DNA from: Lepiota brunneoincarnata
Lineage: Eukaryota > Basidiomycota > Agaricomycetes > Agaricales > Agaricaceae
NCBI GenBank assembly: GCA_023014365.1
Contig: JAEBUN010000023.1
Coordinates: 248,001-312,000 of the forward strand
DNA length: 64,000 nucleotides
Direction of reading: 5' to 3'
Of this stretch, positions 34,262-46,579 are shown piece after piece. The notes beneath the pieces were generated by a model, which made no database searches, had not been told where the DNA came from, and saw nothing but the letters and a program-made list of their open reading frames with translations. Position numbers and translations under genes: made by a program. Each line of letters starts with the position of its first letter. Position 1 is the stretch's first letter.

Positions 34262-37200
34262 CCACTCGTCGCCAAGTATCATTCAACCTATTTATTTGTG
34301 CTCCTCGAGTTGCCTGGCAATGGGAAGAGCCTTGTATTGCTATGTTGTCTCTAGGTATACAGATCCGCCTGTCGTAGTGCCATTGTGCTTCGTTTAATGA
34401 AGAGGTTCGAGTTGTTAGGTGTCATGTACTGTGCTAGATCAAGAACAAGGCCACGACAGAAAGCTCCTAAATAGGAACTCCTTGTTATCCGACAAACATG
34501 AAGCCAGTGTGTCGTTTTATTTGGGAGATAATGATTCGAGGGTATCTCTACGCCTCAAGTAGTGTGAGTTACTACCGTTCTTTGAGTCTTTTGACTATCC
34601 TCAAGTGGACGGTGCAGTAAATGTTGCCAAGACTGCAGGGCTAAAAGAGTGGGTTAGCACGGCCTGTGAGAGGTACAGCCCTCGATTGACTGTGGGTGGG
34701 AAGCCAGCCATCAAAAACTTAAGTTAGTCGTGTCAGAATGCCACTCAGGTGGCAAGTCGCTCAAAGAGCAGTGTACTATGTAGTACTGCAAGTTCGGTAG
34801 CCATGATTCTTCAGACCGTTTCCCTTGGCTGAGAAGATATTCTCACTCATGGGGCATTCTTGGTCCACTCATACCTGCCTTCACAATGGGACTAAAGTCT
34901 ATATCTCATGTTCATGACTAGGGAGTAACGCTACCTAGTGAAAACTATTTGTTATAAGGCGAGTTCCAAACTATGTAGTCTAAACTCTTGACCCTTCGCT
35001 TCGAAATTGCCCATCCATCTGGACCATCTAATCTGGGCGTTCCAGTCCCAGCAATCTAACCATAAAATTACCTGCTAAGCTGCCCCACCTGACGACCTGG
35101 GTAGCCCTGATGGGTCAATCCCTGGCATCATTCAGTGGCGTGTGGTTGTGGTGCGCCCTCCCTTACCCTCGTGACGAACCTTATGTTTGTTTCTTATATC
35201 CCGCCTACAGTAACAAGCAAAAAAAAATCAGTAGATAAGAGGCCCCCATGGCCAACGTGATGTTTGAGACTTCTGCCCAATAACGACTATTGTCAACCAT
35301 CAACTCTCGTCAACACTTAGGCTTCCAGTGACGCGATCTCGACTTGCCCTTACTCGCCTTTACCGTGGTCGGATTTCATCACAGGTCTCACCCGCTGCAA
35401 TCTCGCCCCCCAAAATACATTTGTTGAATCAAATGTCCCCAATATACGCCCACCACGATATCTGGCGCGAAATACTCGATTATTTCCGATATGATACCCA
35501 ATATGGTAGCCCGGAGGAAGTACGCGAACAAAGGAGGGCCATCCTCAAGATAGCACTGGTCTCTCGATCGTTGGCAGCGATTGCGCTTGACGTGTTTTGG
35601 GAAGGAATGATATCATTAAAACCTGTAGTCCATATTATCAATTCCTTCTCGTCCTCCCCGGAAGACGCATTTATCAAGTATGTGGAGAAGGTAGAGGATG
35701 ATAATGGCCAGGTCACAGAGGGACATTGGGTGCGTTTTCTTGCTCTTGTCGCATTTTCCTAGCTGATCACACGTATGTAAAGGAGCTGCAAAGACCAATA
35801 AACGATACAGTGGGCTCCGTGCACGAGAATACCTTGGTCGGATACGGGCTCTCCGCACCACAATATTCGATGAGGTGGAGACTCCCCTATGGGGCACGCT
35901 TGTCACATGTCTCGGGCTCAACGACAACTCATCTCTCCTCCCCAATTTGCGGGCACTATATTTGTCTTGCGATAGGACATCCCTCGCCCACATATCTGAT
36001 CTAGTTCCCGTGTCCCCCACCCTGGCAATTCTCACAATAAGCGATTGGCGCTCTGACGCTACACAGGCGCTGGCGCTGTTCAAACTGCTCGGGGGCCGGG
36101 GATGTGGGATGGAGACCATCGACTATTCGGGGAATTCCTCGCCGGACCTCCTCCCTACCTTGACATCTTTCAAGGGCTTAAAGCGCCTGTTCATATCTTA
36201 TAACCAACGCCACCGCCTTCAGCGAGAGAGCCCTGTCCCCATTCGCGAGCTCCTGGAACAGCTCGTTTCTCTGAAGTGTCTCGGGATTGATCTCAGGGTA
36301 TTCCCCAAACGCAAAACGATGTTATCATCCCCAATCCATCACTTTGCCCTGGAAGAACTACATCTGAAGGGAGATACCGGAGATTTGCAGGACTTTCTGC
36401 TCAACCAACTGGCATCGTCCTCCGTTCACACTCTGTCACTGGAGGTTTGGAGTCATTACAGTTTTTCGTGGAAAAGTTTATGCGAACAATCCGCTTCGAG
36501 CTTTCCCTTTCTTCACTCTTTCACCCTCAGATCGGCGAGTGCCCGGGCTGCCTACTTGTCATTGCAGGACCTCTCTGCAATCCTACTGAAACCACTCAGA
36601 GAGCTTCGGCTAGACGCTCTACTCGTTCAGTTGACTACAGACGACCTTATCGCGATGTTGAAGATGTTGCCTGACCTCCAATGCCTGATGATCTCCGATG
36701 AGTGGGTGGTCATAAGTTGGCCGAACGAGTGGGAAGAGGAGGAAGAGGAGGAAGAGGAGGAAGAGGAGGACGAGGAGGAAGAGGAAGAGGTCGGATGCGG
36801 AGCGATCTTCGACGCTTCCGTACTGATACCCTTGTCCCAAAATCCTCATTTAAACCACCTTGAGCTTTGTTTGGACTTCAAAACCCTTCTCATCCCCTTA
36901 TCTGATGCTATACCACAGTCGAAGAGCATGCTGGAAGAACTCCAGCTCTTGTTACCTGCGAACCTTCCCTTAACACGGGAAGGGAGGCTCATACTAGCCA
37001 AAAATCTTCGCATTCTGTTTCCAGGGCTACGGGATGTCATATACTCTTCCGATTTCGCAGAGGAAATGGACGAATTGCGGGAAATTATTCGTAGCATTTG
37101 ATACGTGGGTAGGGGTTGCCGGTGGTTGTTAAGTATCTTCCACCGGGTTGTTTGTATTTCCAACACATGTCAACAAGCCCACTGTACTACCACCTATGCG

Positions 37201-37355
37201 CGAAGAGCTTGAAATGAATCAGGTCAATTTGGCTAAGGAGGGATGCCAAAGAGATCATGACAGGTTCATTGGCTGTAAACGAGTATCGCATTGCAACAAA
37301 AATACTACAAACGAGTGCAACTAGCGAAATGGTTGCTGGGCTTGTTTTCCCGGAA
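34262..37355 (+). repeat. Right arm of large inverted repeat (F-box module)
   Basis: Reverse-complement match to 7240-10083, with about 870 bp of non-coding DNA followed by the F-box gene and its 3' flank. See the left arm for boundaries. Differences are scattered substitutions and small indels plus the large 3' deletion in the left arm, so the duplication is not brand new. Confidence 0.85.
35328..37101 (+). pseudogene. F-box/LRR-like protein, right copy (frameshifted)
   Basis: Paralogue of the left copy. The F-box part is at 35328-35762 (DIWREILDYF, RRAILKIALVSRSLAAIALD; likely Met at about 35432). The LRR-like part runs in one frame from about 35815 to 37101 and keeps the full C-terminus after the short acidic tract (ILFPGLRDVIYSS and about 30 more residues). 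Relative to the left copy, one C is missing near 35811 (gtgggctcc for gtgcggctcc), which breaks the frame between ELQRPINDTV and the LRR part. The F-box to LRR junction is also not cleanly spliced. The right copy therefore has the end the left one lost, and the left copy has the frame the right one lost. Confidence 0.6.
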
Positions 37356-38519
37356 GCTTTTCGGTCGCACGGGAGCTTTTTTGTTTGACGGCATAGAACA
37401 CTCAGCCATATGGGATCCTTCGCCTAACTCGACGCTTGCAAAGCATTCGGCAGTGATGCCCCACACCTTTCACACTTCAAATGGTCTTGGTTCTCTCTAC
37501 GATATGGATTTGCCAACCCCTGGACCTCTTGTTCAAGGCCCAATGATTTTTGTTTGCCATTTCCCTTGATATGGACCACCAAACGTTGTCCCTAAAACCC
37601 GTTTCAGGCTTTGTCTTATCGCCCGTAGTAATTCGCATGGTGATTCTAGGCCCTAGCTTCAAAAGTAGGGGGTATTGTGTTCAGGCCCAGAAAACCTAAT
37701 GCAGGCTTGTGAGACGCTCGTACCGTACATAGAGTAGTACTGATTCGAGATCATGCACTCACTCCAGGTTGATATTATGGTGTTGCGCCACAAAATCATT
37801 TCATTTGTGAAATCACTAGCTAATAAAGTAACTAACTCTCTGATACCTGAATAATATCAGTATATGGCCATGGTCAGACACTGGGTGTGAGAGATTAGAA
37901 TACTATCTAAAATATGTGAAGGCAGACATCTCAGAAACAGAACCAGAACACCCAGACAAGTAAAAAGTGCTGTTAACTAACTTATTAGTGATAAGGCTAT
38001 GGAAGAATGACTCTGGTATGAATGTACCTGAGTGTTGTATCCGATACTGTGTTAACTAAGATATTAGTTAAGATACTCATGACTATGCAAAAGAGCCATT
38101 TCTTCACCTCTGCCCTAGAAAGTGGATGAGTTGTAACACTTATGACCTTCAGATGGTACCTAGCCATAGTAACAGGTCCTGGAAGTGAATCTTGACAAGA
38201 GAATTTAGAAATTAGCTAATTTCCTGGTAAGGATGTTCCCTTGGAACAGCTCTGATGATATTGAAAGATAAAAGATCAGATGGGGGTATCCAAGAGGGTA
38301 CTCAGGGATGGATGCTCCCTCATAGTAACAAAAGAGACCAGAAATGATGGACTAGAAAATAAAGATTGATAAGAATGGAACAAGCTAATTAAATTCTAAT
38401 ATTAGTTTACTGCCTAAAGGCTATGGAAGTGAACTTTTAGGGACATTAGGGTTTTTTCTTTTTTTAAATCAACAATTTATTACATGGGGCCCATTAGCAG
38501 TCCACACCAATGAGTATCT
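37356..38519. other. Intergenic, transposon-like composition from about 37700
   Basis: Composition changes near 37700 from gene-like to AT-rich, CpG-poor sequence that continues to about 48800. No coding sequence was recognised. Confidence 0.5.
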
Positions 38520-38930
38520 ACTACATTGGATTAGCTAAAGAGATGGGGCTGGAGGCCCCATGTGATAAAATATGTATGGCTGCAAAGGGAGGGGGGGAAG
38601 GTGGCAAAGAGGGAGAAGAGGGTGGTTGGCTCACTCTGGAGGCAGGAGTCCCTTGGGAAGCAGTAGGCTTTGAAGGAAAGGCAAAGGCAGCTAGGTTGTC
38701 TCGAAGAAACTGGACTAAGTCAGAGAGCAGCAGGGAAGTGTTGCGCTGAAGGTTGGACTTTGTCCTTGAGAAGTAGGGGCAGTCATAGAGGATATGGTCC
38801 TGGGTCTCCAGGAGTTCACCACATTGGCATTGGACTGGTTCATCAGGGAAGAACGCTGGCAGTATTCCCCAATAGGGGCATGGCTGGTAATATGCAGGTG
38901 AGGTGAGCAGTGAGAGATGGTGGGTCCTTG
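38520..38930 (-). mobile_element. 3' fragment of a LINE ORF2
   Basis: The minus strand encodes the Cys/His-rich end found after the RNase H domain of Agaricomycete Tad1-like LINEs: CQCGELLETQDHILYDCPYF, then LVQFLRDNLAAF and a Pro/Ser-rich tail. The same motif type occurs at the end of the larger LINE in this window (CPCGEEQQTHEHIL at about 62870). Only the 3' end is present, which fits 5' truncation during insertion. Confidence 0.7.
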
Positions 38931-39531
38931 GTGGTTAGAGAACCTAGGTGTGGAGAATCCAAGAAAAAGATAAAACCCTTAGATAAGAGTTAGCAAGGAA
39001 ACTTGCTAACCTGACTGGTTGTGGTATAAATAACCAGGCACTTAGGGAGCAAGTTCCTGAGAGTGAATTATGTCACTGATATTGGAACTCCTAGAATGAT
39101 GCTCCTAAATGATGAGGAGACAGTAAAATGATGAGGCTGAAGGCTTGTTTCAGGTATACCCATAAGTTAATTGTATATTGTTATAAAAACTCATCTGTAA
39201 ATTACATGGGAGGAAGAAACCACTTGCCTATTTCCCCCCCCTGACTGTATGGTCGATTAGGATAGGAATATAAAGCAATTTTACACAATTTTCTTTGGTC
39301 ATAGACCACCAGAGACTTAAAGAGTGATACTCTTAAAGAACCAGACCCTTTGAAATGATTGAGATATTGACAGACCCTTCTGCTTGACTCAAGAGCTGAA
39401 TACGAGTTGATACGACTCTTCTGTTCTTAAGTAGAAAGTTCACTAACTTCCATTTCTTTGGGTTCTTCTTAGAGGCCTTGCCCCAGAAGTATACCATTGA
39501 ATTGTAGAGCTGTTTAATTGAGAAGCAAACA
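38931..39531. other. AT-rich intergenic sequence, nothing recognised
   Basis: CpG-poor sequence without ORFs of note. Confidence 0.5.
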
Positions 39532-39890
39532 TAGTATGCTAGGGCCCATTGAAAACACTGTCCACTAGGTCTATCTAGTTTAAAGATACTTATTGCAGGA
39601 GCTTGCCAAAAGCCTGTCTCACTGAGTAGTATAAAGTTTTATTGCATTGCTCAGAAGCTGTAGTGCACTAGGGCCTGTTAGATAACGCTGTCTGCTAGGC
39701 CTACTAGCTTAAAGACACTTACTGCAGGAGCTTGTCAAAAGCCTGTCTCGCTGGGTAGTGTAAATTTATAGTATTGTCAAGAGAAAAGGACTGTAGTATG
39801 CTAGGGCCTGTTAGAACACATTGTCTGCTAGGTCTATGGAGGCTCACTGATTGTGAAAGCTTGCATTTTGCCTGACTTATCAAATTGTGA
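39532..39890 (+). repeat. Tandem repeat, three copies of about 130 bp
   Basis: Units start at 39532, 39661 and 39794, each with tagt-tgctagggcc or tagtgcactagggcc, then gtctgctaggtct and gcaggagcttg...aaaagcctgtctc in units 1 and 2. Unit 3 diverges in its second half. Confidence 0.8.
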
Positions 39891-40339
39891 AGATATTAGT
39901 TAACATATTATATAGTAACAACCATTAAAGTTCCCATTGTATTCAGATAGGACAACTGTCTGTCTGGTTGAAGACTAAGAGAATAACTTACCAAAACCCT
40001 AAAAACATTAGAATTGAATATATTTCTGGAGATTTGCAACAACCTCTCCCCCACAAACTTATAAAGTCAGAATTAGCAAACTTGTTAACAAACTTTGTTT
40101 TCAATCTTGTAAAGTAATCTGCTTTTCAATGGTACATTGATCTGAGAAACCTTGGATCTCAGGAGGCACTGCGATCATCAACTATCAGCTTCCAACCCAT
40201 AGCACTGGTCCAACAATAGCCCTATCTTCCAGTTAGTGGCCCACATGTATGTAGATAAATTCACCTATAATCTAGAAGCAGCACTGGGGCAGCAACAATA
40301 TTTCAATAGTGCCACCACCTTCCCTTTCTAGGGCCAATA
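39891..40339. other. Intergenic sequence, nothing recognised
   Basis: AT-rich stretch leading into the membrane-protein pseudogene. No ORF is supported. Confidence 0.4.
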
Positions 40340-41780
40340 ATCCCAGTTTGATGGCATGCACCATGCAGGATATTCTATGGACCTGCCTTGCGATGATATT
40401 CACTTGCACATGGGTTGCTGTCCATCCGAACCTGCCAGGGCCATGCAAGTCTGGATAGGCAATCTTCTGCTGTAAGGTGATGATGATGATATATGCAATG
40501 ATGGCACCAGAGTTCATGACAGCATGGGTGCTGTGGTGATGTCTAGCTGATGGCAGATAGTGGGAGAGTCCAATGGGACCGATAAGGAAGGGGGTGAGCA
40601 CCAAGTGATTGAGGGCCACAATAAGGATCAAGCTCACCCAGTGCCCTAAAAGGGGTACCATGGTACCTGGTTGTTCCAAGTGCTCTGAAGGAATTTTCTG
40701 TTGATGCTGGGACTGGAACATGCACATGGTTCCAAAATCCATCACCAGTTTTGCTGAAAGTTTGGACCCTTACTCACAGATTCTTTGTCCAAATAGGTGG
40801 CATTATCCTTTACAATAGAGAATTGCCCCTGTGCATGCTGACTTTCAAGGATTTAAATGAGTTGATCACAAAGGGGGTGGTAGACATGCCAAGGATCCTA
40901 GAGGATGAGATCTATGACAAGAGTCAAGGGGATTGTCTTACAAAGCTTATCATAATCCTCCAGACCTTCTGGTTCCTCTTTCATTGCTTTGTCCATTGGG
41001 CACTCCACTTCTCCCTAACTGAATTGGAGATTGTCACTCTTGCATTCACCACTCTCAATATCATCACATATGCACTCTGGTAGAAGAAACCCCAGGGCAT
41101 CCATGTTGCTGTCCATGTTCAACTAAACATGGTCCCAACAATGAGTCAGATTGAGCATGTGATGATGATCCGGAACTGCAGGGAAGCAAAAATGAGGGGT
41201 TGCTTTGTGGATTTAGTGAAAAAGAGATGCACAAGATAAAGGAGATGATAGAAGATGTATGGGTTAGGTGGTTGTTTGGAACTCCACTCCAATTGGTGCA
41301 AGAAACACTGTGTCCTCTTGGAAAAATGTGGGATTGCATCAGGTCCAAAGTTCAGCCAAGTTCACTACATGTGCCAATATTCTACGTGGGCAAGAGCCAT
41401 GACCAGGAGGCTTACCCTATTTTAGTGATCAGCATTCTTTTCAGCAATCTTCATCTCATTCCATGGTTTGCTGAATTCCTGTCCTGTCTGGAGTGCTGTC
41501 TCTGGTGTGCTTCCACCCTTTTGATCACAGCTGAGCCCATGGCGATGTCTTTAGGAAAATTTGCTAATGAATTTCACTGCCACAGAACAAACTCACTCTC
41601 CTCCCTTTTTGTCATCCTCTTCATCATCCCTGCCCTTTATTGCTGCTCCACTGTACATTCTTGCTCATATTGCTTGTCTGGGAGTTGCATTTGCAGTATT
41701 GCATGCTCTCCCCTCTAAGGCATACCCAGCTATCAAATGGGCAGCTTTCATCCCTCATGTATTGGATTCCCAAAGTTAAC
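40340..41780 (+). pseudogene. Agaricomycete multi-pass membrane protein pseudogene
   Basis: A family common in Agaricomycetes without a settled name. Landmarks in order over several frames: CTMQDILWTCLAMIFTCTWV, HPNLPGP, MMIYAMMAPEFMTAWVL, WTLTHRFFVQIGGI, DEIYDKSQGDCLTKLIIILQ, SLTELEIVTLAFTTLNIITY, then a conserved Trp pair whose second codon is TAG (about 41082), KKPQGIHVAVHVQ, and the end AEPMAMSLGKFANEF ... PSKAYPAIKWAAFIPHV. Several stops and frame changes make it a pseudogene. Its 3' end faces the NACHT relic on the minus strand. The same tail-to-tail pair is found at 5018-6165 in inverted orientation, so the pair was duplicated as a unit. Function is unknown. Confidence 0.7.
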
Positions 41781-42060
41781 TCTCTGGAGAGCCCTGTTTT
41801 GTCCCTGTCCCAGGACATATGGCCAACTCCATGCTGTAAGTTCTGGCTTTGTGATTAGGGCAGGGTGGAAAAGGATTTGGGGCAAGGGCTGAATGGTTTT
41901 TTGACAAAAATCTACAAAACATATATAAGGTTTGTATAGGAGTGTAAATTGCATTTTGTAATAATGTGTCAATGTTCAATTCTGTGTGAAGAAATCTTGT
42001 GCTATATCCACATACTAAAGGAGTCATCCCATAGTTTAAACTCAGTCAGGGCAATAAGCC

Positions 42061-45000
42061 TAGTCCGGTTAAGTCTGGTTTTCCCACCCCTGTTTCCAAA
42101 ACTGGCAACCATGACCAGTTGGTCCATGCCCCCAATCTGAGGACAACTGGACTGGACCGTGAATGACCAGTTTTATTTTTCCGGTTGCAGTCCGACTACC
42201 AGGTTCTGACCAACTTTTGCTAAGTTTTTGCTCAAGAAATCTATTGATGGGCAACTACATATCTACTTCTATTATGAACCCCTCATCACCTTGTTCTAAC
42301 TGGTCCTCTTTTTCATCAGCAACTAAAATCTCTTGATACTCATCAATCTCAACCTCCTCCACTTCTGCTGAGTTCCAAGCAGCCAGATTGAGGATGTTGT
42401 TACACCATGCAAACTTCATTATTTGGAGCTCCTCGAACTTCCTCGCTCCAAGATGAGATCGTTGATCATCCATAATTTCCTTGCTTGCTGAGAACAGATG
42501 CTCGCAGGGGATGGAAGAAGCTGGGCATGGGAGATAGTCAAGAGCCATCCATCCAAATGTCAGATATACTGTATGGTGGATCTATTGCCTTGATGTTAGT
42601 TAGATTCAATAAGAATGGGACAAGTGTTACACACCTCCCAGTATTTGACAACATCAGTCTCTGGAGTGACATCAGCTGGCATGTTGTTCAAATAATGCTG
42701 CAATTCCACCTCCCAACCCTCAACACGCTCTGCAGCCAAGAGTGTCTGATGATAGTGATTGAAATCAGAAGATAATGATGTGCTTCAGAGGGGATAGCCT
42801 CTTGAGGGCAAGTATTCCAATAAGTTTGGAGCTGGATGGCTAAGTCAATCAATGCTGCTCATTTGATGAAAGGATGGCCTACCTCTTGTTCCACAACCTT
42901 CCTTGCTTTGTGTTGCCAGTTCTTCGCCTGTCTATTCCCTGCAGCATGTTTGGCAGCCTGCTCTTCTGCACCTCCCCATGCTAGTTTGATGTATGCGAGC
43001 TTGTAGTATGGATGGAGCACTTTGTTACTTATGATAAGGATGGCAATTGAAGCAGAAATCATGGAACTTATGGAGTGCAATGATATAACTAGGTTTTTCA
43101 TCAAAATGCAAGTAGTACTTCCTAAGCTTGATTAACCCATCATTAATTGCATTGTGATACAATGTGTAGTGGGCATCATCGCGCTTTGTTTCCCAAGTGG
43201 TCTGAAGTTCTTTGATGGTGGGAAGAGCACACCATAGTGTAGGTTGTTTCTTGGCAGAAAAGTAATGTAAGATATGATTCGAGTCCTAGCAAGCATCAAT
43301 GAATGATGTTGGGACATCTCAACAGCCCAGACTCACTTCAAGAATGTTCCTCGCATCCAAAACACATGCCCAGTCAGCATCGGAAACCTTGAAGGTGATC
43401 CATGGTATGCACTTCATGATTCTGCCCTCCTGTTGGATGGTGGTGATAGGGCTGTACAACTGGTCTGCGGATGAAATAAAAAGGTTGATGGACTGTGTGC
43501 CTCATGTCATGTATATATCAACCAAAGCACACCTTTTTGACTCACCTGGTGTAATGCATATGAGCAATTGAGCATCTTGAATGCTGAGCCCCATCGTGTA
43601 TTGTTGTGCAGGGGAATCTTCAGTGGATTGGCGATCTTGCACTGGATTTGCAGTTTCTCAAAATGCTTGATGCGTTGCCCCAATGCTTGAATCTGGTCCT
43701 GAAAGGTGAGAGCCACTTCTTTTGGAGAAAACATGTTAACATTACCTTGATTGCAAGGGTACAGATTGCTGCAACAATGTCCAGAGATCCACCAAGCACG
43801 CAATTACCTGGTAAGCTTGGATTGTACTCCCATATTGCATTTGTATTCTCAATGGCAGCAATTTTTGTGATGTGGCCCATCACAGCAACATTTGCGAGGT
43901 TGACAACATGTTCAAGGTACCTGGAACACATTTTAGGTTGAGGTAATGACAATACAGTGGGACTTACGGAAGCTGGTTCTGGGCAGCACTCCACTCAAGC
44001 AGGCATTGCTCATGTAGCTGCTCAACAGTCTTGCAGCTGGTGCCATTATTTGGCGTGTTGTCAAGTGTTATGGTGTGCAGCTGTTATCAATGATCTTATC
44101 AGTGCCTGATTAGTATCAAATAGATATCGATTATCAAAACCTTGGATCTCTGCTTATTCATAATCCCCACATGATCACAAAGCCCCACAAAGTATTGCCC
44201 CAAGTTTGTTCTGCTGTGTTCTCCTGCAACCAGCTGAAATCCCACCACCTCTGCATGTAACTTCCAGTGACCTTCCTTGACATCAATCCAGTGAGCTGTC
44301 ATCCCAAGAAATGAACCCTTTGTGTTATCTGCAGTCCATCTGTTGGCAGTGGTTGATACTTTACTGGGGGCATTCTGGATAATGGGTGAGTTTGCTTATT
44401 GCTGTTGTTGCTCATTACACTTACAAGTATGTCAGTTTTCAGCTCCTTCAACCTTTCCACATACTGATTGTGCAGATAAGTTGATACCTCATGAGTGCTG
44501 GGCAAATCTACTCTCAACGTCCTTGGTCTCATCACAACAAGGCAGTTATGGAACAGGGCTTTGTCCACCAATGCTAGCGACTAGATGCAATTGTTCAGTA
44601 TCTGGCAATATGCTCAACCCCGGCAAGGCTTACCTGGTCATCGCATGCTACAAGTTGCATCATGGCATGCAAAATTGCTTTGTGACTGAACTCCATCAGC
44701 CATTTATCTTTGGACAGCATACTGTCAAGTGTTACCTGCTTCACCTTCTTTCTCATCTCTCCCCTTTCCTTCAATACTGCTGGAGGGACAGCTCTGAAGT
44801 TTTTGGTATGTCTTTTTCCTTGCATTGTTGCTGGTAGACTCCGTAGTGTTGACAAATATGATGATGGCAGGATGTGTTACTCCCCATAAAGAAGCAATTT
44901 CAAATTCCCCTGGTTTTGACAGCCTTCAGATCCTCTCTGAATTTCCAGTGAGTCCTTTTGTTCATGAATTGTATCAAGTTGGCACTTACTTGCATTGTAG

Positions 45001-45818
45001 GCACCATTGACCTTTCATGGTCTTGTCTTCATCACCATGCTTGAACGTTATTGTAACGAGGTCAGAGAAGATGGTCAACAAGTCTTTCGTGTGCTCTCTT
45101 TTTATGGTCAGCCTCTCAGGAATTTCGATGACATGACAGTCCTCAAGGTCTCCTCTATCCTGTATCATGGTATTGTTAATATTCTTTTTGATGATGGACA
45201 TGGTAGACCTTGATGTACCTCATCATTAGAATCATCATCTGATATGATCACTTCCTTGGGCTCTGGTGCCATATCTGATTCTTCTATCTCCACCACTACA
45301 ACTTCAGCATGCCTCAACTTCTTATGTACCTGACAAGGGTGTTCTGTGTCTGATGAATTGGAGTCATCATCACCTGGGTCAGATGCAGCAGGCCGTTTCT
45401 GACTGCCACTTTGAGACAGGGAATTCCCCTTGACCTTTTTGGTAGAACCCTTGATTGACTTTTCCAAGGTAGCCTTCACCTTCCCCTTTTTGGCCATGAT
45501 TGTTTGTGTATCACAGGGTGCCTGCCAGCAAACTCAAATGATTTGGCTTTGTTTGGCTTCTGATGCATGACTCACCTCATATTTGTGTTGATACAATCCT
45601 TGTGTATTCTATATGCCTGCCAAATCCATGATAGGACTGGTTTGAACTGGTTCTAACCAGTTTTCAATGGTTTCGTCTGGTAACAAATTAATGCAAACTG
45701 GTAACCAGTTTATCTCTGAAATTATGACAACTGCAACCAAAGGTTCAGTTGTGTTTTGGTTTGGTTACTTCCAGTTTTGACTTGGTTATTGGTTCTGTGA
45801 CTGGACTTTAAAACACTA
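42061..45818 (-). mobile_element. hAT-family DNA transposon, 3758 bp
   Basis: Target-site duplication of 8 bp (aataagcc) at 42053-42060 and 45819-45826. Ends are imperfect inverted repeats: left TAGTCCGGTTAAGTCTGGT, right (complement) TAGTGTTTTAAAGTCCAGT. The right half of each is most alike. Joining the flanks restores the NACHT exon seen at 5100-5200, which confirms both borders. Confidence 0.88.
42255..45497 (-). pseudogene. hAT transposase, degenerate
   Basis: Order on the minus strand: a charged N-terminus from 45497 (MAKKGKVKATLEKS); a BED-finger-like segment (GQWCLQCK ... RTHWKFREDL) near 45000; a helix with DLPSTHEVSTYLHNQYVERL and a TANRWTAD-like block near 44330; SRYLEHVVNLANVAV and IPLHNNTRWGSAFKML near 43600-43900; and the C-terminal dimerisation region (IPCEHLFSASKEIMDDQRSH, then LGARKFEELQIMKFAWC) at 42255-42548. 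One clear intron (GTACAT...ATACAG near 45220-45160) joins in phase; other parts are in broken frames. Probably inactive. Confidence 0.75.
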
Positions 45819-46371
45819 AATAAGCCTTTGGGCATCCAGTGGGATTAATTGAGTGAGCATAAAGAATGCAGCAAGGGCATGATGATACTCATGATAGGGC
45901 CGAGGCCATGTAACTAGCACATCCTAAGAGGCATCAACAAGGTCAAATTGTTCTACATCATGATTACTCACTGGCAGGAGAGTGGAGGGCATACACCTTG
46001 TTGAGCTTTGTCAACAACTTGCTCCATAAGTGGGGCACCTGGTGAGGCATGAGCCAGAGGGTGATTCTTGTGCAAGGCAGACACATGACATGGTCACACC
46101 ACTCATGAGTTAGTATGTGAAACTTTACCTTTGCAGTATATACCCTCCTCCCTCACTTGCCAGCCTTCAATTTTGTGTGGATATCACACAATATCTAGCA
46201 TCCTTTTCAACTGCTAGCCATACCTGATACCTCCAACTTGATGAACATGTCACCATCTATGAGACCACCCTACAACACACCAACCTTGGCACTATCACCA
46301 TCCAACACTCCCAATATGCCCAGCTAGCATCAGAACCAGATGCATTGTACAGAACAACATCCCAACCATCA

Positions 46372-46425
46372 CTGACACCAACACCAACACCAACACCAAC
46401 ACCAATACTGATACCAACACTAACA
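46372..46425 (+). repeat. (CACCAA)n microsatellite
   Basis: Repeats of caccaa/caccac at the edge of the minisatellite region. No function is inferred. Confidence 0.8.
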
Positions 46426-46579
46426 TTGCCACCACTCACCACCACTCACCACCAACCCCCCCCTGGCCCCAGCCCTCCCTCAATACCCAGAGCTCAATGA
46501 ACCTTTTGCCAAGGTGCTACTGCTGTTGGACATACTCCAAACACAAAGGCCTCCTATTACTATGGGTTCACTCACTCTC

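Larger units (their letters stand above)
41760..46130 (-). pseudogene. C-terminal remnant of a NACHT NLR gene, split by hAT element
   Basis: On the minus strand, 46130-45819 matches the 3' part of exon 2, the intron (GTGAGT...CTTAG) and the start of exon 3 of NACHT copy 2 (ending at an ATPL/IPLDAQ-type tail). The match then continues at 42060-41760 through the rest of exon 3 and the 3' flank. Between these halves sits the hAT element 42061-45818. The frame is broken (for example WI-stop where copy 2 has WEHH). Upstream parts with the NTPase core are not found. Confidence 0.75.

Noticed and set aside
40272..40745. 157-codon minus-strand ORF with hydrophobic stretches
   Set aside because: The plus strand of the same stretch encodes recognisable blocks of the membrane-protein pseudogene, so this ORF is its antisense shadow.
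46372..46440. Possible CRISPR-like or iteron array
   Set aside because: It is a simple CACCAA microsatellite without spacers, in a eukaryotic genome.
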